Below, in pieces: positions 16,676 to 26,206 of a DNA stretch of 64,000 nt; position 1 is the stretch's first letter, and each line of letters opens with the position of its first letter. The DNA is from Dolosigranulum pigrum ATCC 51524 (GTDB lineage Bacteria; Bacillota; Bacilli; Lactobacillales; Carnobacteriaceae_A), in contig NZ_JH601103.1 in NCBI RefSeq assembly GCF_000245815.1, positions 1,420,726 through 1,484,725 of the forward strand, read 5' to 3'. Position numbers and translations under genes: made by a program. The notes beneath the pieces are model-generated. The model saw nothing but the letters and a program-made list of their open reading frames with translations, had not been told where the DNA came from and did no database searches.

Positions 16676-18489
16676 TATCTATCATCTCCATAATTCATAA
16701 ATTTTTCAAAAGAAGTGGTATCAATACTTTTGAGTTCTTGTGTTGCAATCAAATTGAAAATTTTATCATAAATCTTAGTTAATAAATATTCTTGCGAGTC
16801 TGTCATTTTCGCTGGTATAGAAAGGAAAACAAATAATTGATCAACCTCATTAGATACCACTATTTTAATATTATCTCCTGAAGGATTAGTTATATGAGGA
16901 AAATAGATATTATTTTCATACACCATCGAATTCTCGGATTCTTTTTCCTTGAATATATTAAATAATTTATTTATCAATGTCGGATCATCTTCTATCTCTC
17001 TTAATGCTACAAGTACTTTTTCCTCATAAGTAAATTCTTCACTAAAAGAAACACTACAAAATGAGATATCTAAATCTTGACCGATAATATTTTTTTCTTG
17101 ATTTGAGAGTAATCTCATGTGATAACTTACCTGTTCAATAAAATCAGTCATCTCTTCAATATGAATTACATTCGTTAGCTTATTATCTAAATCTTCAGTT
17201 GTGAATATTATTTCAAAATTATTTGTATTTAGTTTTTCTATTTCATGTTTTTTCAAATGAATAATTTCAATTCCATCTAAACTAGTATTATTCAGAATAT
17301 GCTGTTTAATAAACTTAAAAACTCCCTTGCCCTGATTTGTTACAACCGCTATTTTATTAACAGTTGTACTTATTTCCTGTATTTTTTGATCTTTTTCTTT
17401 CAATGCAAAGATAAAATATAGATGTAAATACGAGATATCCTGTTCAGTTGAAATAACATTTAATTCTTTTTCAATTATATATGCAGTCTCCTTAGCAAAT
17501 TCATATGCTAATGGATATTCATTCTCAAGCTTTATATTAATATTATTTTGATGCGGAATCTTAAATAATAAACGATTAATTAGATACGCTAAATGATCTT
17601 TTATTCTTTCGAATAATTTATATTTATTCAAATAAATTGCATACTTCTTTTTTATCTGTTCAGTTGTTTCATCTATTATTTTCTCCAATAACCATTTATT
17701 TTCTTTATTTATTCTCATTTTAGCAAATGATGTATTCAAAGATATCATTGGGAAAAATATAACATTAACTTCAATTTGATTTAGGTTAATATTGTATACT
17801 CCATTAATTATTTGTGCTAAGTGACTACTCATTGCTAGATCTATATTGTCATAAATTGGAAAATCTTGATTTATTGAATTATTTTTCTCCTTTCTATAAA
17901 TCATAAATGATACTGTAGTGATCATATTTCTTTTTACAAACTCCGGTAATGAAGTGTCATCTATAATATGTGTTAAATTATCTACAATATCTCTATGAAG
18001 TGGCATTATCCATTCCAAATAGCTGTTAACTTCATGCAAAAATATTAGATGTCTTTGGAACTCAGTTGTTTTAAGATAAAGACCTTTATTAGGGCGTCCT
18101 AACACTTCTGAATTATAGTGCATAACTCTCTTTCTAATTCTCTTCAAATCATTATTAATTGTTGATCTACTCACATTTAGTTGTTCAGCTAGATTATCTA
18201 TTGAGATATAATCTGTAGCAATAATTAATTGAAAGAAGATATAAGCAATTCTATTTTTTATTTTATTATAATCATTTTTATTAGACAAATAAATTCTATT
18301 CTCTAATTTTTTCAATCTTTTAATCTGATCTTGTTCCAGATTGATTATTTCATCATATCCCTCACACAATTTAGAAGCTACTTTTTGTAACTCTTCTTTG
18401 TTAACTGACTGCTCTAACGAAAGGATATCTAAGCTTATCTCCTTTTGATCATAAATATATGATAGAATTATTGCTTCATAGATATCCAT
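16675..18489 (-). CDS. gutR: PRD-containing transcriptional regulator of the sorbitol operon
   Basis: 604 aa. N-terminal helix-turn-helix region, including NLAEQLNVSRSTINNDLKRI near residues 100-120, two PRD domains (about 170-390) that respond to PTS phosphorylation, an EIIB-like fold (about 385-450) that lacks a clear active cysteine, and an EIIA-like C-terminus with a histidine in YFPHITNPS. It belongs to the MtlR/LevR/BglG group of PTS-controlled activators. It lies between srlD and gutM and probably activates its own operon when sorbitol is being taken up. The base composition is very AT-rich (about a quarter GC by eye). Confidence 0.87.
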   Translation of the reverse strand: MDIYEAIILSYIYDQKEISLDILSLEQSVNKEELQKVASKLCEGYDEIINLEQDQIKRLKKLENRIYLSNKNDYNKIKNRIAYIFFQLIIATDYISIDNLAEQLNVSRSTINNDLKRIRKRVMHYNSEVLGRPNKGLYLKTTEFQRHLIFLHEVNSYLEWIMPLHRDIVDNLTHIIDDTSLPEFVKRNMITTVSFMIYRKEKNNSINQDFPIYDNIDLAMSSHLAQIINGVYNINLNQIEVNVIFFPMISLNTSFAKMRINKENKWLLEKIIDETTEQIKKKYAIYLNKYKLFERIKDHLAYLINRLLFKIPHQNNINIKLENEYPLAYEFAKETAYIIEKELNVISTEQDISYLHLYFIFALKEKDQKIQEISTTVNKIAVVTNQGKGVFKFIKQHILNNTSLDGIEIIHLKKHEIEKLNTNNFEIIFTTEDLDNKLTNVIHIEEMTDFIEQVSYHMRLLSNQEKNIIGQDLDISFCSVSFSEEFTYEEKVLVALREIEDDPTLINKLFNIFKEKESENSMVYENNIYFPHITNPSGDNIKIVVSNEVDQLFVFLSIPAKMTDSQEYLLTKIYDKIFNLIATQELKSIDTTSFEKFMNYGDDR

Positions 18490-18504
18490 TTTATTTCTCC
18501 TTTT

Positions 18505-19302
18505 CTAACCTCTTGATTTTCCACCTGTTATATTTATAGTAGTTCCAGTAATATACTCTGATTTATTGGAAGAAAGAAATGCTGCCAGGTAACCTATTTC
18601 TTCTAACTTACCTTTTCTCCGTAATGGAATGCTCTTCTCATATCCAATTCCAATTGACTCTACTGGGATATTTCTAGTATATGCTAAAGCTTCATTATAC
18701 TCTGGAGTAGTTAACCCTGTTTCTTCATTTATACCTGGGGCAATACCAACAACTTTAATTCCTTTATCTCCGAGTTCTTTCCCCCAAGAACGTGTAAGCC
18801 CATTAGTTGCTCCTTTTGTTGCTGAATAAATACTTTGACCTACAGAACCTTCTACACCAGCTTCTGATGTAATATTGATAATACGTCCTTCTATATTATG
18901 TCTAAGCATACTTTTTACAACTGCTTGTGCCATAAAAACATAGCCTTTTACATTAATATTAAACATCAACTCAAAAGATTGATTATCAATTTCAAATTGT
19001 TCCTTATCAGAATAGAAATCAACTAATAAATTAGGTTTATTGATCCCTGCATTATTAATTAATACATCAATTCTTCCATATTTCTTTTCTACTTTCTCAA
19101 TAAGTATGTTAATACTATCTAAGTTAGTTACATCAGTTTTTACATATAATATCCCTTCTTCAATTTTATCTTCTGTATCAATATCAGCAACTACGACCTT
19201 TGCCTTATTTTTATTTAACACCTTAACAATAGCATTACCTATTCCTGAAGAACCTCCTGTAACAATAATGACTTTCTCATCTAATTCTAAAAAATTATCC
19301 AT
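18505..19302 (-). CDS. srlD: Sorbitol-6-phosphate 2-dehydrogenase (SDR family)
   Basis: 265 aa, classic short-chain dehydrogenase length. The NAD-binding GGSSGIGNA (about 16-24), an acidic residue after strand 2 (VVADID), NNAG near 88, and the catalytic YSATK with an upstream serine (ITSEAG) are all present. It oxidises sorbitol-6-phosphate to fructose-6-phosphate in the cytoplasm. It is the first gene of the operon, as in the gutFRMCBA operon of Lactobacillus casei. A GAAAGGGG site precedes the ATG. I find no convincing promoter in the AT-rich region upstream. Confidence 0.9.
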   Translation of the reverse strand: MDNFLELDEKVIIVTGGSSGIGNAIVKVLNKNKAKVVVADIDTEDKIEEGILYVKTDVTNLDSINILIEKVEKKYGRIDVLINNAGINKPNLLVDFYSDKEQFEIDNQSFELMFNINVKGYVFMAQAVVKSMLRHNIEGRIINITSEAGVEGSVGQSIYSATKGATNGLTRSWGKELGDKGIKVVGIAPGINEETGLTTPEYNEALAYTRNIPVESIGIGYEKSIPLRRKGKLEEIGYLAAFLSSNKSEYITGTTINITGGKSRG

Positions 19303-19513
19303 TGTTATTAACCCCTTTCATTTCTAATACCATTTTACATTCAATCAATAAAAAAATTAATACAAGCTTTTTCAATAGTCTCTCTTAAAATCTTGCATTA
19401 ATTTACACAGTATAATGAAACTAAACTGATATAACTTATCTCCACCTCTAAAGCTAATATATTGAGTAACATGTATTAAAAAATACGGTGACTAACGATC
19501 GGAATACCTAACA

Positions 19514-19557
19514 CTTAGGAACATACACTCTCTTACCTTTAGCTAGCAGTTCCTAAG
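19514..19557. repeat. Inverted repeat upstream of srlD
   Basis: Perfect 9-bp arms, 19514-19522 and 19549-19557. It could be a regulator site or an RNA stem; its role is unknown. Confidence 0.4.
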
Positions 19558-19777
19558 ACCAAGTCTAAAACTGCAGTCGACTTTCACCTTCACCACCAAA
19601 TTATCACTCATACCAGACACACCGACACAAATAAATTAATTATATTTTGTTTAATCTCTAAGGGCTTATTTATGAAGTATCTCAAAGTATTCTTTAGATA
19701 AGATGTATTCAATGAATAAGAATATTTTTTTATAAATAAAATCATCAATGATATAGTTATAATAAAATAGAAAAAAC

Positions 19778-19819
19778 CGTTTGATTTTATCCATCTCATG
19801 GAGTGGATAAAATCAAACG
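19778..19819 (-). terminator. Terminator of the mannitol operon
   Basis: Perfect 16-bp arms (19778-19793 and 19804-19819) with a 10-base loop. On the minus strand it is followed by GGTTTTTTC, downstream of mtlD. Confidence 0.9.
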
Positions 19820-19879
19820 ATGTATTCCGTTACTGATGTGTTGACTTTATGATTACCAACACTAAATGTTGAAGATCCT

Positions 19880-21034
19880 TTAATTTTTATTTAGCTCATT
19901 ATACTTTTTAGCAATAGAGTTTACTAATTTATCGTTTGTCAAACCAGTAATATCTATTACAACATCTTTAACATCCTCATTAGCTAATCGCTCTTGCAAT
20001 TTGATACTTTCACTGTCCTCTGACACATCGAACAACAATAATTTAGCTAGTGTTATAGTTAAATAATCAACCGATAAGTTTCGTTCTGTTGCTTCACGAA
20101 TAGGTTGAACAAATCGATCTGAATATCCAGCCTTTCGAATAGGTCCACGTCCGACTCGATCAATTTTGTCAGCCAATTTACTATTTTTAAATCGTTCTAA
20201 AATTTTATCAATGTAAACTTGATGTTCTTTTTTATCAAAATTCCATTTATCAATCATTAGTTGGCCGGTTTCTTCAAGAGCACCACGAACACTTTTATAG
20301 ACTTCATCATCTTTAAGTGCTTCATGAATATAATCATATCCAGCGTATTTCCCATGATAAGCAGTGGTTGCATGTCCAGTATTAACTGTAAATAGCTTTC
20401 TTTCTATATACGGTGCTAGATCATCCACATAACTCACACTATCCAATTGAATATTAGTGTTCTTAATACCAGATCTATCAATTACCCACTCTTTATAAGG
20501 TTCTACCATTACCATAAGCACATCTTCATGTGATTGAATAGGTACGATACGATCAACTGCTGCATCTGGAAATCCAATATAACTATTAATGTATTCCTTA
20601 ATTTCTTCACTATCAATATGTTGGAGAACTTCTTCTTTCAAAAGAGTACTTCCACCAATCATATTTTCGCAAGCAATGATATCTAAAGGAGTAATATTTC
20701 CGCTACCGTAACGTGCACTTAACCCCTCTGCAATAGTTGGAGCAATCAATGGTAAAATATTTGCACCGATAGCTGTAGTTATAATATCAGCTTGTTTAAT
20801 CTCATCAACAACTGCTTGAAGGTGAGTTTTACTATTAATACCTTTTACATTAGAAATATCAATTGAAGTTGCCCCATCTTCAGCTAGCTCAATTGTGTAC
20901 GATCCTTGGTCATTTAAGGCATCAATAATTGTGTCATTCACATCAATAAAAGATATTTCAAAGCCATTCTTATAAAGAACTTCTCCGATAAATCCACGTC
21001 CAATATTTCCTGCTCCAAAGTGTACTGCTAACAT
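19880..21034 (-). CDS. mtlD: Mannitol-1-phosphate 5-dehydrogenase
   Basis: 384 aa, standard for bacterial MtlD. The N-terminal Rossmann motif HFGAGNIGRGFIGE binds NAD; CENMIGGS and the DRIVP block follow, with the catalytic lysine expected around ERKLFTVNTGHA. It converts mannitol-1-phosphate to fructose-6-phosphate. Its ATG overlaps the mtlF stop (TAATG). It is the last gene of the operon and is followed by a strong terminator. Confidence 0.95.
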   Translation of the reverse strand: MLAVHFGAGNIGRGFIGEVLYKNGFEISFIDVNDTIIDALNDQGSYTIELAEDGATSIDISNVKGINSKTHLQAVVDEIKQADIITTAIGANILPLIAPTIAEGLSARYGSGNITPLDIIACENMIGGSTLLKEEVLQHIDSEEIKEYINSYIGFPDAAVDRIVPIQSHEDVLMVMVEPYKEWVIDRSGIKNTNIQLDSVSYVDDLAPYIERKLFTVNTGHATTAYHGKYAGYDYIHEALKDDEVYKSVRGALEETGQLMIDKWNFDKKEHQVYIDKILERFKNSKLADKIDRVGRGPIRKAGYSDRFVQPIREATERNLSVDYLTITLAKLLLFDVSEDSESIKLQERLANEDVKDVVIDITGLTNDKLVNSIAKKYNELNKN

Positions 21035-21465
21035 TATGATTCAATACCTCCCAGTAAATCGAGAATTTCATCTTCTGAATTAGCTTGGATTAGCTTATCA
21101 ATATTTTCTTGTTCATTACAGAATATTGCTATTTGAGATAGAATTTCCAAGTGATCATCACCTTTTCCAGCAATTCCAACTAAAATTTTCGCCTCTCCTT
21201 TACCAAAATCAACTCCATCAGGCACTTGTACAAAAGAAATACCCGTCTCAATTACATGTTTTTTAGCTTCTTCTGTCCCATGAGGTATTGCCAGATTATT
21301 TCCCATGTATGTTGATGCTGATTCGTCACGTTCAATCATGGCCTCAACATAATCTACTTCAACATATCCACCATCTATAAGTAATTGTCCTACCGCTCGA
21401 ATAGCTTCCTCTTTTGTGTTATATGATTGATTTAGTGATATATTCTCTTTTCTTAAGATTTCCAT
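21034..21465 (-). CDS. mtlF: PTS mannitol-specific EIIA component
   Basis: 143 aa, a stand-alone EIIA of the mannitol/fructose family. The phospho-accepting histidine is His62 in NLAIPHGTEEA. It carries phosphate from HPr-His to the EIIB cysteine of MtlA. It lies 14 bp after mtlR and overlaps mtlD by one base. The separate EIIA plus EIICB arrangement is usual in Gram-positive bacteria. Confidence 0.95.
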   Translation of the reverse strand: MEILRKENISLNQSYNTKEEAIRAVGQLLIDGGYVEVDYVEAMIERDESASTYMGNNLAIPHGTEEAKKHVIETGISFVQVPDGVDFGKGEAKILVGIAGKGDDHLEILSQIAIFCNEQENIDKLIQANSEDEILDLLGGIES

Positions 21466-21479
21466 ATATTATCTCCCTT

Positions 21480-23564
21480 TCAGTTTTTTAATATTGATAA
21501 AAATAATTGGCTAATAAATTGTTCTAGCACTTCTCTAGATCCTTCATTAAATAATTGCAAATTAGATTGATTTTCAACGATAGATCCACTTATTGTGCCT
21601 AGTATTTCTTGTGCCATCTCATCGATAGGTTCTGGTCCTAACATTAACAAGACTCGAGTCAGCTTCATATTACTATGCGACATATCTTGAATATTTATCG
21701 GTTCTTCCAAGTCATAAATGCTAAAGAAAGGTTGTTTAATACCCGAGTCAATACAATGAAACAGCGCCATCTGTGTATCCGGTATACCAATTGGAGCTTG
21801 GTTTAATCGTCGTTCTAACTTTTGTACTACCGGTTCTTGTTCAAGAATTACCTCTTCTTCAAGATTCGAGCAAATGTATTCTAACATGTCTCGAATAGAT
21901 GGTTTATTTTTTATAGTCTTAACATTAAATGAGTGAAGAATTGCATTGATTATTGATGTGCGACGATAAAAATTATTGAACTCATCAAATTGATCTAAGG
22001 ACTGTATTGTATTAGTATTTCTACTGACTACTTTTCTGTGTGATTGTTTATGCGAAATCTTCTGTGCAATAATTGTTTTAATATTTTCCATTTCGTCATC
22101 CATGATTAAAGGAGTCACTACTTTATATTCTTGTTCAAATCCATTCAAAAAAATTGTCGACAGAATTAAATCGTATTCTTCAAAATTATGTTTGTATAAA
22201 TTGGATACTGTCGAAATATCGACGGCATTGATTTCAGGAATGTTTTTTACCAGACGACTTTCTAAAATCTTAGCCGTCCCCACACCGCTAGAACAAACAA
22301 TAAGGATACTCAAATCATTTATTTCAGCTGTTCGCTCAAATGCTGAAGCAAAATGAATTACAATATAAAGTACATCATTTGCATGGAAATCAATATCTAA
22401 AAATAAACGCTTCAAGTGTTTTTCAACAACATGACTTAACTCAGTAAATTCATAATAAATTTTATCTAGTAGAGGATTTGATTTCTTGTAAATTGGCGAT
22501 TGATCGCGTGATAGTGATGCATTAATATGTGCTAGCAAATCATTGTATAGTGCCTTGTCCTCTCGCAAGTCTCGGTTCATCTCATCAGAAACTGATCGTA
22601 TCAACTCTCTTGTTTTATAGATTAAATTAATATCATAAGATTCCGAGAATTCATGTTTTAATGGAACGTTTAATCCTTCAATTTGACTAGTAAGAAAGTT
22701 TATTTCCTCCTCTGTAACAATAAAATTGCTATATTGCAAAGTCAACTCATCCAACAAATACTCTGCCAACACTTTATTTTTTTCTCTTTTTTGTTTAATT
22801 TTATTATCCTGATACTTAATTGTATGTCCATCTTTAATTCTCATTGCAGTTAATGCTAAAAGAATAATTAAATTTTGAAGTTGCGTATCAGTCACTTCGT
22901 CAAATCTAAATTTTTCATATTGTCGTATTGACTTAAATGATATCTCCAGTGCTTTCTGATCAATTACTTCCAAAAATACATTCGATAAACTGTGATATCG
23001 TTCTTCGATAATATTATTTGCTTCATCAAATAGTCGAAAAAAATTAAACTCATTAAATTCGATTGAAATTAGTCCACTAATAATTAGTCGTAAACTTATC
23101 TCATCAGCATGAGCTATAATCCCTAAACTTTTTCGACGCTCGACTTCAATCTTATATTCTTGAAACATTTGTTCAATTGACTGCAGATCACTCTGAATTG
23201 TACTAGCACTAACCCCAAGATCAATTGCTAATCCATCTATTTTCAGTTCATCCTCAGCAAGTAACAACTTTATAATCAAGATTCGTTGACGTTGTTTCTT
23301 CGAAAAGTCATCTAATAATTTTTTCTCACTAATACTATTTCGTAATTTGTCAAGATTTTCTTTATCTCCCGAAATGATATAGCCTTTTGCATCTTTAACT
23401 AATTTTAACCCAAAGTTATCTAATGTTTCTTCTGCATTAGATAACTCTCGATAAACTGTTCGTCGACTTACGTCAAGTTTTTCTATTAAAAAACTAACAG
23501 TCACGCCTGAAGGTTGATTCATTAATAACGTCAACAGAAGTTTCTCACGTTTAGATAGATACAT
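21480..23564 (-). CDS. mtlR: Mannitol operon transcriptional activator MtlR
   Basis: 694 aa, the expected size. Order of domains: two N-terminal helix-turn-helix units (about 1-130), two PRD domains (about 190-400), an EIIB-Gat-like domain with a cysteine in LIVCSSGVGTAK (about 420), and an EIIA-Mtl-like C-terminus with a histidine in MALFHCIDSG. Phosphorylation of these sites by the PTS sets activity. It is the second gene of the operon, 59 bp after mtlA. The probable binding site is the inverted repeat at 25148-25178. Confidence 0.93.
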   Translation of the reverse strand: MYLSKREKLLLTLLMNQPSGVTVSFLIEKLDVSRRTVYRELSNAEETLDNFGLKLVKDAKGYIISGDKENLDKLRNSISEKKLLDDFSKKQRQRILIIKLLLAEDELKIDGLAIDLGVSASTIQSDLQSIEQMFQEYKIEVERRKSLGIIAHADEISLRLIISGLISIEFNEFNFFRLFDEANNIIEERYHSLSNVFLEVIDQKALEISFKSIRQYEKFRFDEVTDTQLQNLIILLALTAMRIKDGHTIKYQDNKIKQKREKNKVLAEYLLDELTLQYSNFIVTEEEINFLTSQIEGLNVPLKHEFSESYDINLIYKTRELIRSVSDEMNRDLREDKALYNDLLAHINASLSRDQSPIYKKSNPLLDKIYYEFTELSHVVEKHLKRLFLDIDFHANDVLYIVIHFASAFERTAEINDLSILIVCSSGVGTAKILESRLVKNIPEINAVDISTVSNLYKHNFEEYDLILSTIFLNGFEQEYKVVTPLIMDDEMENIKTIIAQKISHKQSHRKVVSRNTNTIQSLDQFDEFNNFYRRTSIINAILHSFNVKTIKNKPSIRDMLEYICSNLEEEVILEQEPVVQKLERRLNQAPIGIPDTQMALFHCIDSGIKQPFFSIYDLEEPINIQDMSHSNMKLTRVLLMLGPEPIDEMAQEILGTISGSIVENQSNLQLFNEGSREVLEQFISQLFLSILKN

Positions 23565-23623
23565 GATATCTCCTATCCTTTTTAACTAGAAAAGCAGAGA
23601 GATTCCCTGCTTTTCTAAAACAA

Positions 23624-25069
23624 TTATTTTTTAACTCGATCGATAACTTCATCATACTTAGGACTACCTAAGAAATTATCCACCGATACATGAACTGCAT
23701 TTGGTGCATGTTCTTTTGCACGTAGTGTCAATTCTTCTTGCGTAATAATCAATAGACCTTCTTCATCTTTCAATTTACTTACCGGTGAATTAGTTATTTC
23801 TATATCTGTGATATTGGCTTCCTTCGCTTTTTTCTTCAATAGAGAGGCGCCCATCGCACTTGATCCCATACCAGCATCACATGCAAATATGATTTTTAAA
23901 ATTTCTTCATTTTCTAATTCATCTACGCCAACTTTAACGTCTTCTTTATCAGCTCTATCATCTGAAATATCTGAATTAGTCCCTTTCGCTACAGCTTTTG
24001 CTTCAGCAGTTTTAACTTGAGCAGCCTGCAAGTCTCCTTCTTTATTATCAAATTTAAGAATAATAGCAGCTATTAGGAATGAAACAACTGCAGCAGATAA
24101 TACTCCCATTGCAACACCGAAGTAACTATCTGAAGAAGCTAATCCCATAATGGCGAAGATTGAGCCTGGAGATGCAGCAGAAGTCAATCCAGAATCAAAT
24201 AATACATTAATAAAGGTTCCAGTAACACCACCAGCAATTGCTGCGATAAATAATAATGGTTTCATCATAACATACGGGAAGTAAATTTCATGAATTCCAC
24301 CAAAGAAATGAATAATTGATGCACCGTACGCACTTGATTTTGCAGATCCTTTCCCAAAGACCATATATGCTAGTAAAATTCCGACACCTGGTCCCGGATT
24401 AGTTTCCAGTAAGTAAATAATTGATTTGCCAGCCTCTGCTGTTTGTTGAGCTCCAAGTGGTGTGAATATTCCATGATTAATCGCATTATTCAAGAACAAC
24501 ACTTTAGCAGGTTCAATAAAGACATTGGCAAGTGGTAATAATCCTTTTTGAATTATCCACTCTGTTCCGTTTGCCATAAATGTATTTAATCCTACAAATA
24601 ATGGACCAATCCCATAATAAGCAGTAATTGCAATCAAGAATCCTAAAATTCCACTAGAGAAGTTATTAACTAACATTTCAAAACCTGTAGGGATACTATC
24701 TTGAACAAGTTCATCAAACTTTTTAATTAACCATCCACCTAATGGACCTAATACCATTGCACCAAGTAACATCGGAGCATCAGCACCTAAAATAACACCC
24801 ATCGTTCCGATTACACCGACAACTCCTCCACGGTGATCGTATACCAAATTCCCCCCTGAAAAAGCAATTAAAATTGGGATAAGATATACAATCATTGGAT
24901 CAACTAGTCCAGCAAGTTCCTCATTTGGTAAGAATCCATCTGGAATAAACAACATTGTAATTAGTCCCCATGCAATAAGGGCTCCAATATTAGGCATAAT
25001 CATACTGCTTAAATTAGAACCTAAACGTTGAATAGCCGACTTACTATTAACTGATTTCTGATTTGACAC
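23624..25069 (-). CDS. mtlA: PTS mannitol-specific EIICB component
   Basis: 481 aa. EIIC membrane domain about 1-345 (including the GGIHEIYFPYVMMKP block that contributes to substrate binding), a linker rich in charged residues, and EIIB with phosphocysteine Cys397 in IFACDAGMGSSAMG. It imports mannitol as mannitol-1-phosphate. No EIIA domain is fused; MtlF supplies it. The start is GTG at 25069, with AAAGGAGG seven bases upstream. It is the first gene of the mannitol operon. Confidence 0.95.
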   Translation of the reverse strand: MSNQKSVNSKSAIQRLGSNLSSMIMPNIGALIAWGLITMLFIPDGFLPNEELAGLVDPMIVYLIPILIAFSGGNLVYDHRGGVVGVIGTMGVILGADAPMLLGAMVLGPLGGWLIKKFDELVQDSIPTGFEMLVNNFSSGILGFLIAITAYYGIGPLFVGLNTFMANGTEWIIQKGLLPLANVFIEPAKVLFLNNAINHGIFTPLGAQQTAEAGKSIIYLLETNPGPGVGILLAYMVFGKGSAKSSAYGASIIHFFGGIHEIYFPYVMMKPLLFIAAIAGGVTGTFINVLFDSGLTSAASPGSIFAIMGLASSDSYFGVAMGVLSAAVVSFLIAAIILKFDNKEGDLQAAQVKTAEAKAVAKGTNSDISDDRADKEDVKVGVDELENEEILKIIFACDAGMGSSAMGASLLKKKAKEANITDIEITNSPVSKLKDEEGLLIITQEELTLRAKEHAPNAVHVSVDNFLGSPKYDEVIDRVKK

Positions 25070-25100
25070 AATATTTCCTCCTTTGATTTATTGTATCTAT

Positions 25101-25129
25101 ACTATATCGATAATTGACGGCGTATACAA
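25101..25129 (-). promoter_or_regulatory. mtlA operon promoter
   Basis: On the minus strand TTGTAT (25124-25129), 17-bp spacer, TATAGT (25101-25106). The weak -35 suits an activator-dependent promoter, and the candidate MtlR site lies just upstream. Confidence 0.7.
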
Positions 25130-25147
25130 CACCTACTATATAGGTAT

Positions 25148-25178
25148 TTGGCACAAATAAATAAGTTATCTGTGCCAA
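25148..25178 (-). promoter_or_regulatory. Candidate MtlR operator
   Basis: Inverted repeat TTGGCACA (25148-25155) and TGTGCCAA (25171-25178), 15 bp apart, located 18 bp upstream of the mtlA -35. Mannitol activator sites of Firmicutes have similar TTG-CACA arms. The spacing was read by eye. Confidence 0.6.
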
Positions 25179-25199
25179 GATATCATCTTTAATAAAAAT

Positions 25200-25237
25200 A
25201 GTCTCCTAAATGTATTATATTTAACACTTAGGAGACT
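25200..25237 (-). terminator. nagB terminator
   Basis: Arms AGTCTCCTAAATGT and ACACTTAGGAGACT match at 13 of 14 pairs and are followed on the minus strand by ATTTTTATT. Confidence 0.85.
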
Positions 25238-25243
25238 GTTTAA

Positions 25244-25978
25244 TTAATCTTTCAATAATGAGGCTGCTTCTTTATCAAGAATAACTGTTACATCTGAATG
25301 GTCTTTTAATGCAGTTGCAGGTATTTCTTCAGTTTTATCAGAATAGAGCATATCATGAATAGCCTGTGCTTTTTCTTTTCCATAAGCAAGTAATAATATT
25401 TGTTTAGCTCTAAGTATAGAGGCTATTCCCATTGAATAAGCATATTTTGGTACATCTTCTTCTTTCTCAAAAAATCGTTTATTGGCTTCAATTGTTTCAT
25501 CAGTTAATTTTACTTTATGAGTTAATGCAGCAAATGATGTACCTGGCTCATTGAAAGCAATGTGTGCATTCGAACCAATTCCTAATACCTGTAAATCAAC
25601 AGGATACTGTTCTAATATTTTATTGTATCGCTTAATTTCCTCTTCTTCATCTGCTAATCCATCTGGGACAAAACTTTTATTAAATGGTTTTTCATTAAAA
25701 AGCTTTTCTTCCATAAAATAACGATAACTTTGCTCGTGATTACCAGGTAGACCAACGTATTCATCCAAATTTACTGATACGCGATCAGTAAAATCTAAAT
25801 CACTAGACCTAATTTGCTCATATAGTGTTTCTGGTGTACTTCCAGTTGCTAGACCAAATACAGTCGCACCTTTATCATAAGCCTCTTGAAATAAATCAAA
25901 AGCCACTTTCCCACCTAAGCGCTCATTCTCTACTATAACAACCTTAAAGCCATTAATTTCTCTTATATCTCTTAACAT
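25244..25978 (-). CDS. nagB: Glucosamine-6-phosphate deaminase
   Basis: 244 aa, the usual length in Gram-positive bacteria. The segment FGLATGSTPE binds the phosphosugar, SVNLDEYVGL carries the catalytic acidic residue, and GIGSNAHIAFNEPG is the active-site lid region. It converts glucosamine-6-phosphate to fructose-6-phosphate and ammonia. The ATG at 25978 follows GAGAGGTG; a TTG at 25993 would lie inside that ribosome site. It is a single-gene unit with its own promoter and terminator. Confidence 0.95.
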   Translation of the reverse strand: MLRDIREINGFKVVIVENERLGGKVAFDLFQEAYDKGATVFGLATGSTPETLYEQIRSSDLDFTDRVSVNLDEYVGLPGNHEQSYRYFMEEKLFNEKPFNKSFVPDGLADEEEEIKRYNKILEQYPVDLQVLGIGSNAHIAFNEPGTSFAALTHKVKLTDETIEANKRFFEKEEDVPKYAYSMGIASILRAKQILLLAYGKEKAQAIHDMLYSDKTEEIPATALKDHSDVTVILDKEAASLLKD

Positions 25979-26063
25979 AAAATCACCTCTCAAAATTATT
26001 ATGGTACTTTTAAATATAAAAAAATGTCATTTGTTAATTTATGAACTTGCAACCTTTATATTT

Positions 26064-26092
26064 ATGTTAACACCATTTTTATACATACGCAA
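26064..26092 (-). promoter_or_regulatory. Candidate nagB promoter
   Basis: On the minus strand TTGCGT (26087-26092), 17-bp spacer, TAACAT (26064-26069). The decamer TACTTTCAAT at 26125-26134, upstream of it, also occurs in the glmS leader (28961-28970). Confidence 0.5.
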
Positions 26093-26156
26093 GATAAAAA
26101 CTGTCTGACAATAATAATAAAAAATACTTTCAATTTGAACAACTTTGTTTTAAATC

Positions 26157-26193
26157 AAAAAAGTCTTGGCTTATAGTAAGCCAAGACTTTTTT
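26157..26193. terminator. Terminator after the AbgT-family gene
   Basis: Perfect 13-bp arms (26161-26173 and 26177-26189) with a TAG loop. A-run before and T-run after make it usable in both directions; the AbgT gene on the minus strand ends 14 bp away. Confidence 0.9.
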
Positions 26194-26206
26194 ATCTGAT
26201 TGATTA

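Larger units (their letters stand above)
19303..19879. other. Intergenic region upstream of the sorbitol operon
   Basis: 577 bp without a credible gene. It holds the mtlD terminator (19778-19819) and, near 19514-19557, an inverted repeat CTTAGGAAC/GTTCCTAAG with 26 bp between the arms in a locally more GC-rich patch. An open frame at 19608-19799 starts inside the terminator stem and has no ribosome site. The sorbitol promoter must lie here, but no clear -35/-10 pair stands out. Confidence 0.6.

Noticed and set aside
19608..19799. 63-aa hydrophobic protein on the minus strand
   Set aside because: It starts within the mtlD terminator stem, has no ribosome site and no family features.
25148..25178. 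Sigma-54 promoter before mtlA (TGGCAC)
   Set aside because: No TTGC-type -12 element at the right distance; a normal -35/-10 pair is present downstream and the arms form an inverted repeat.
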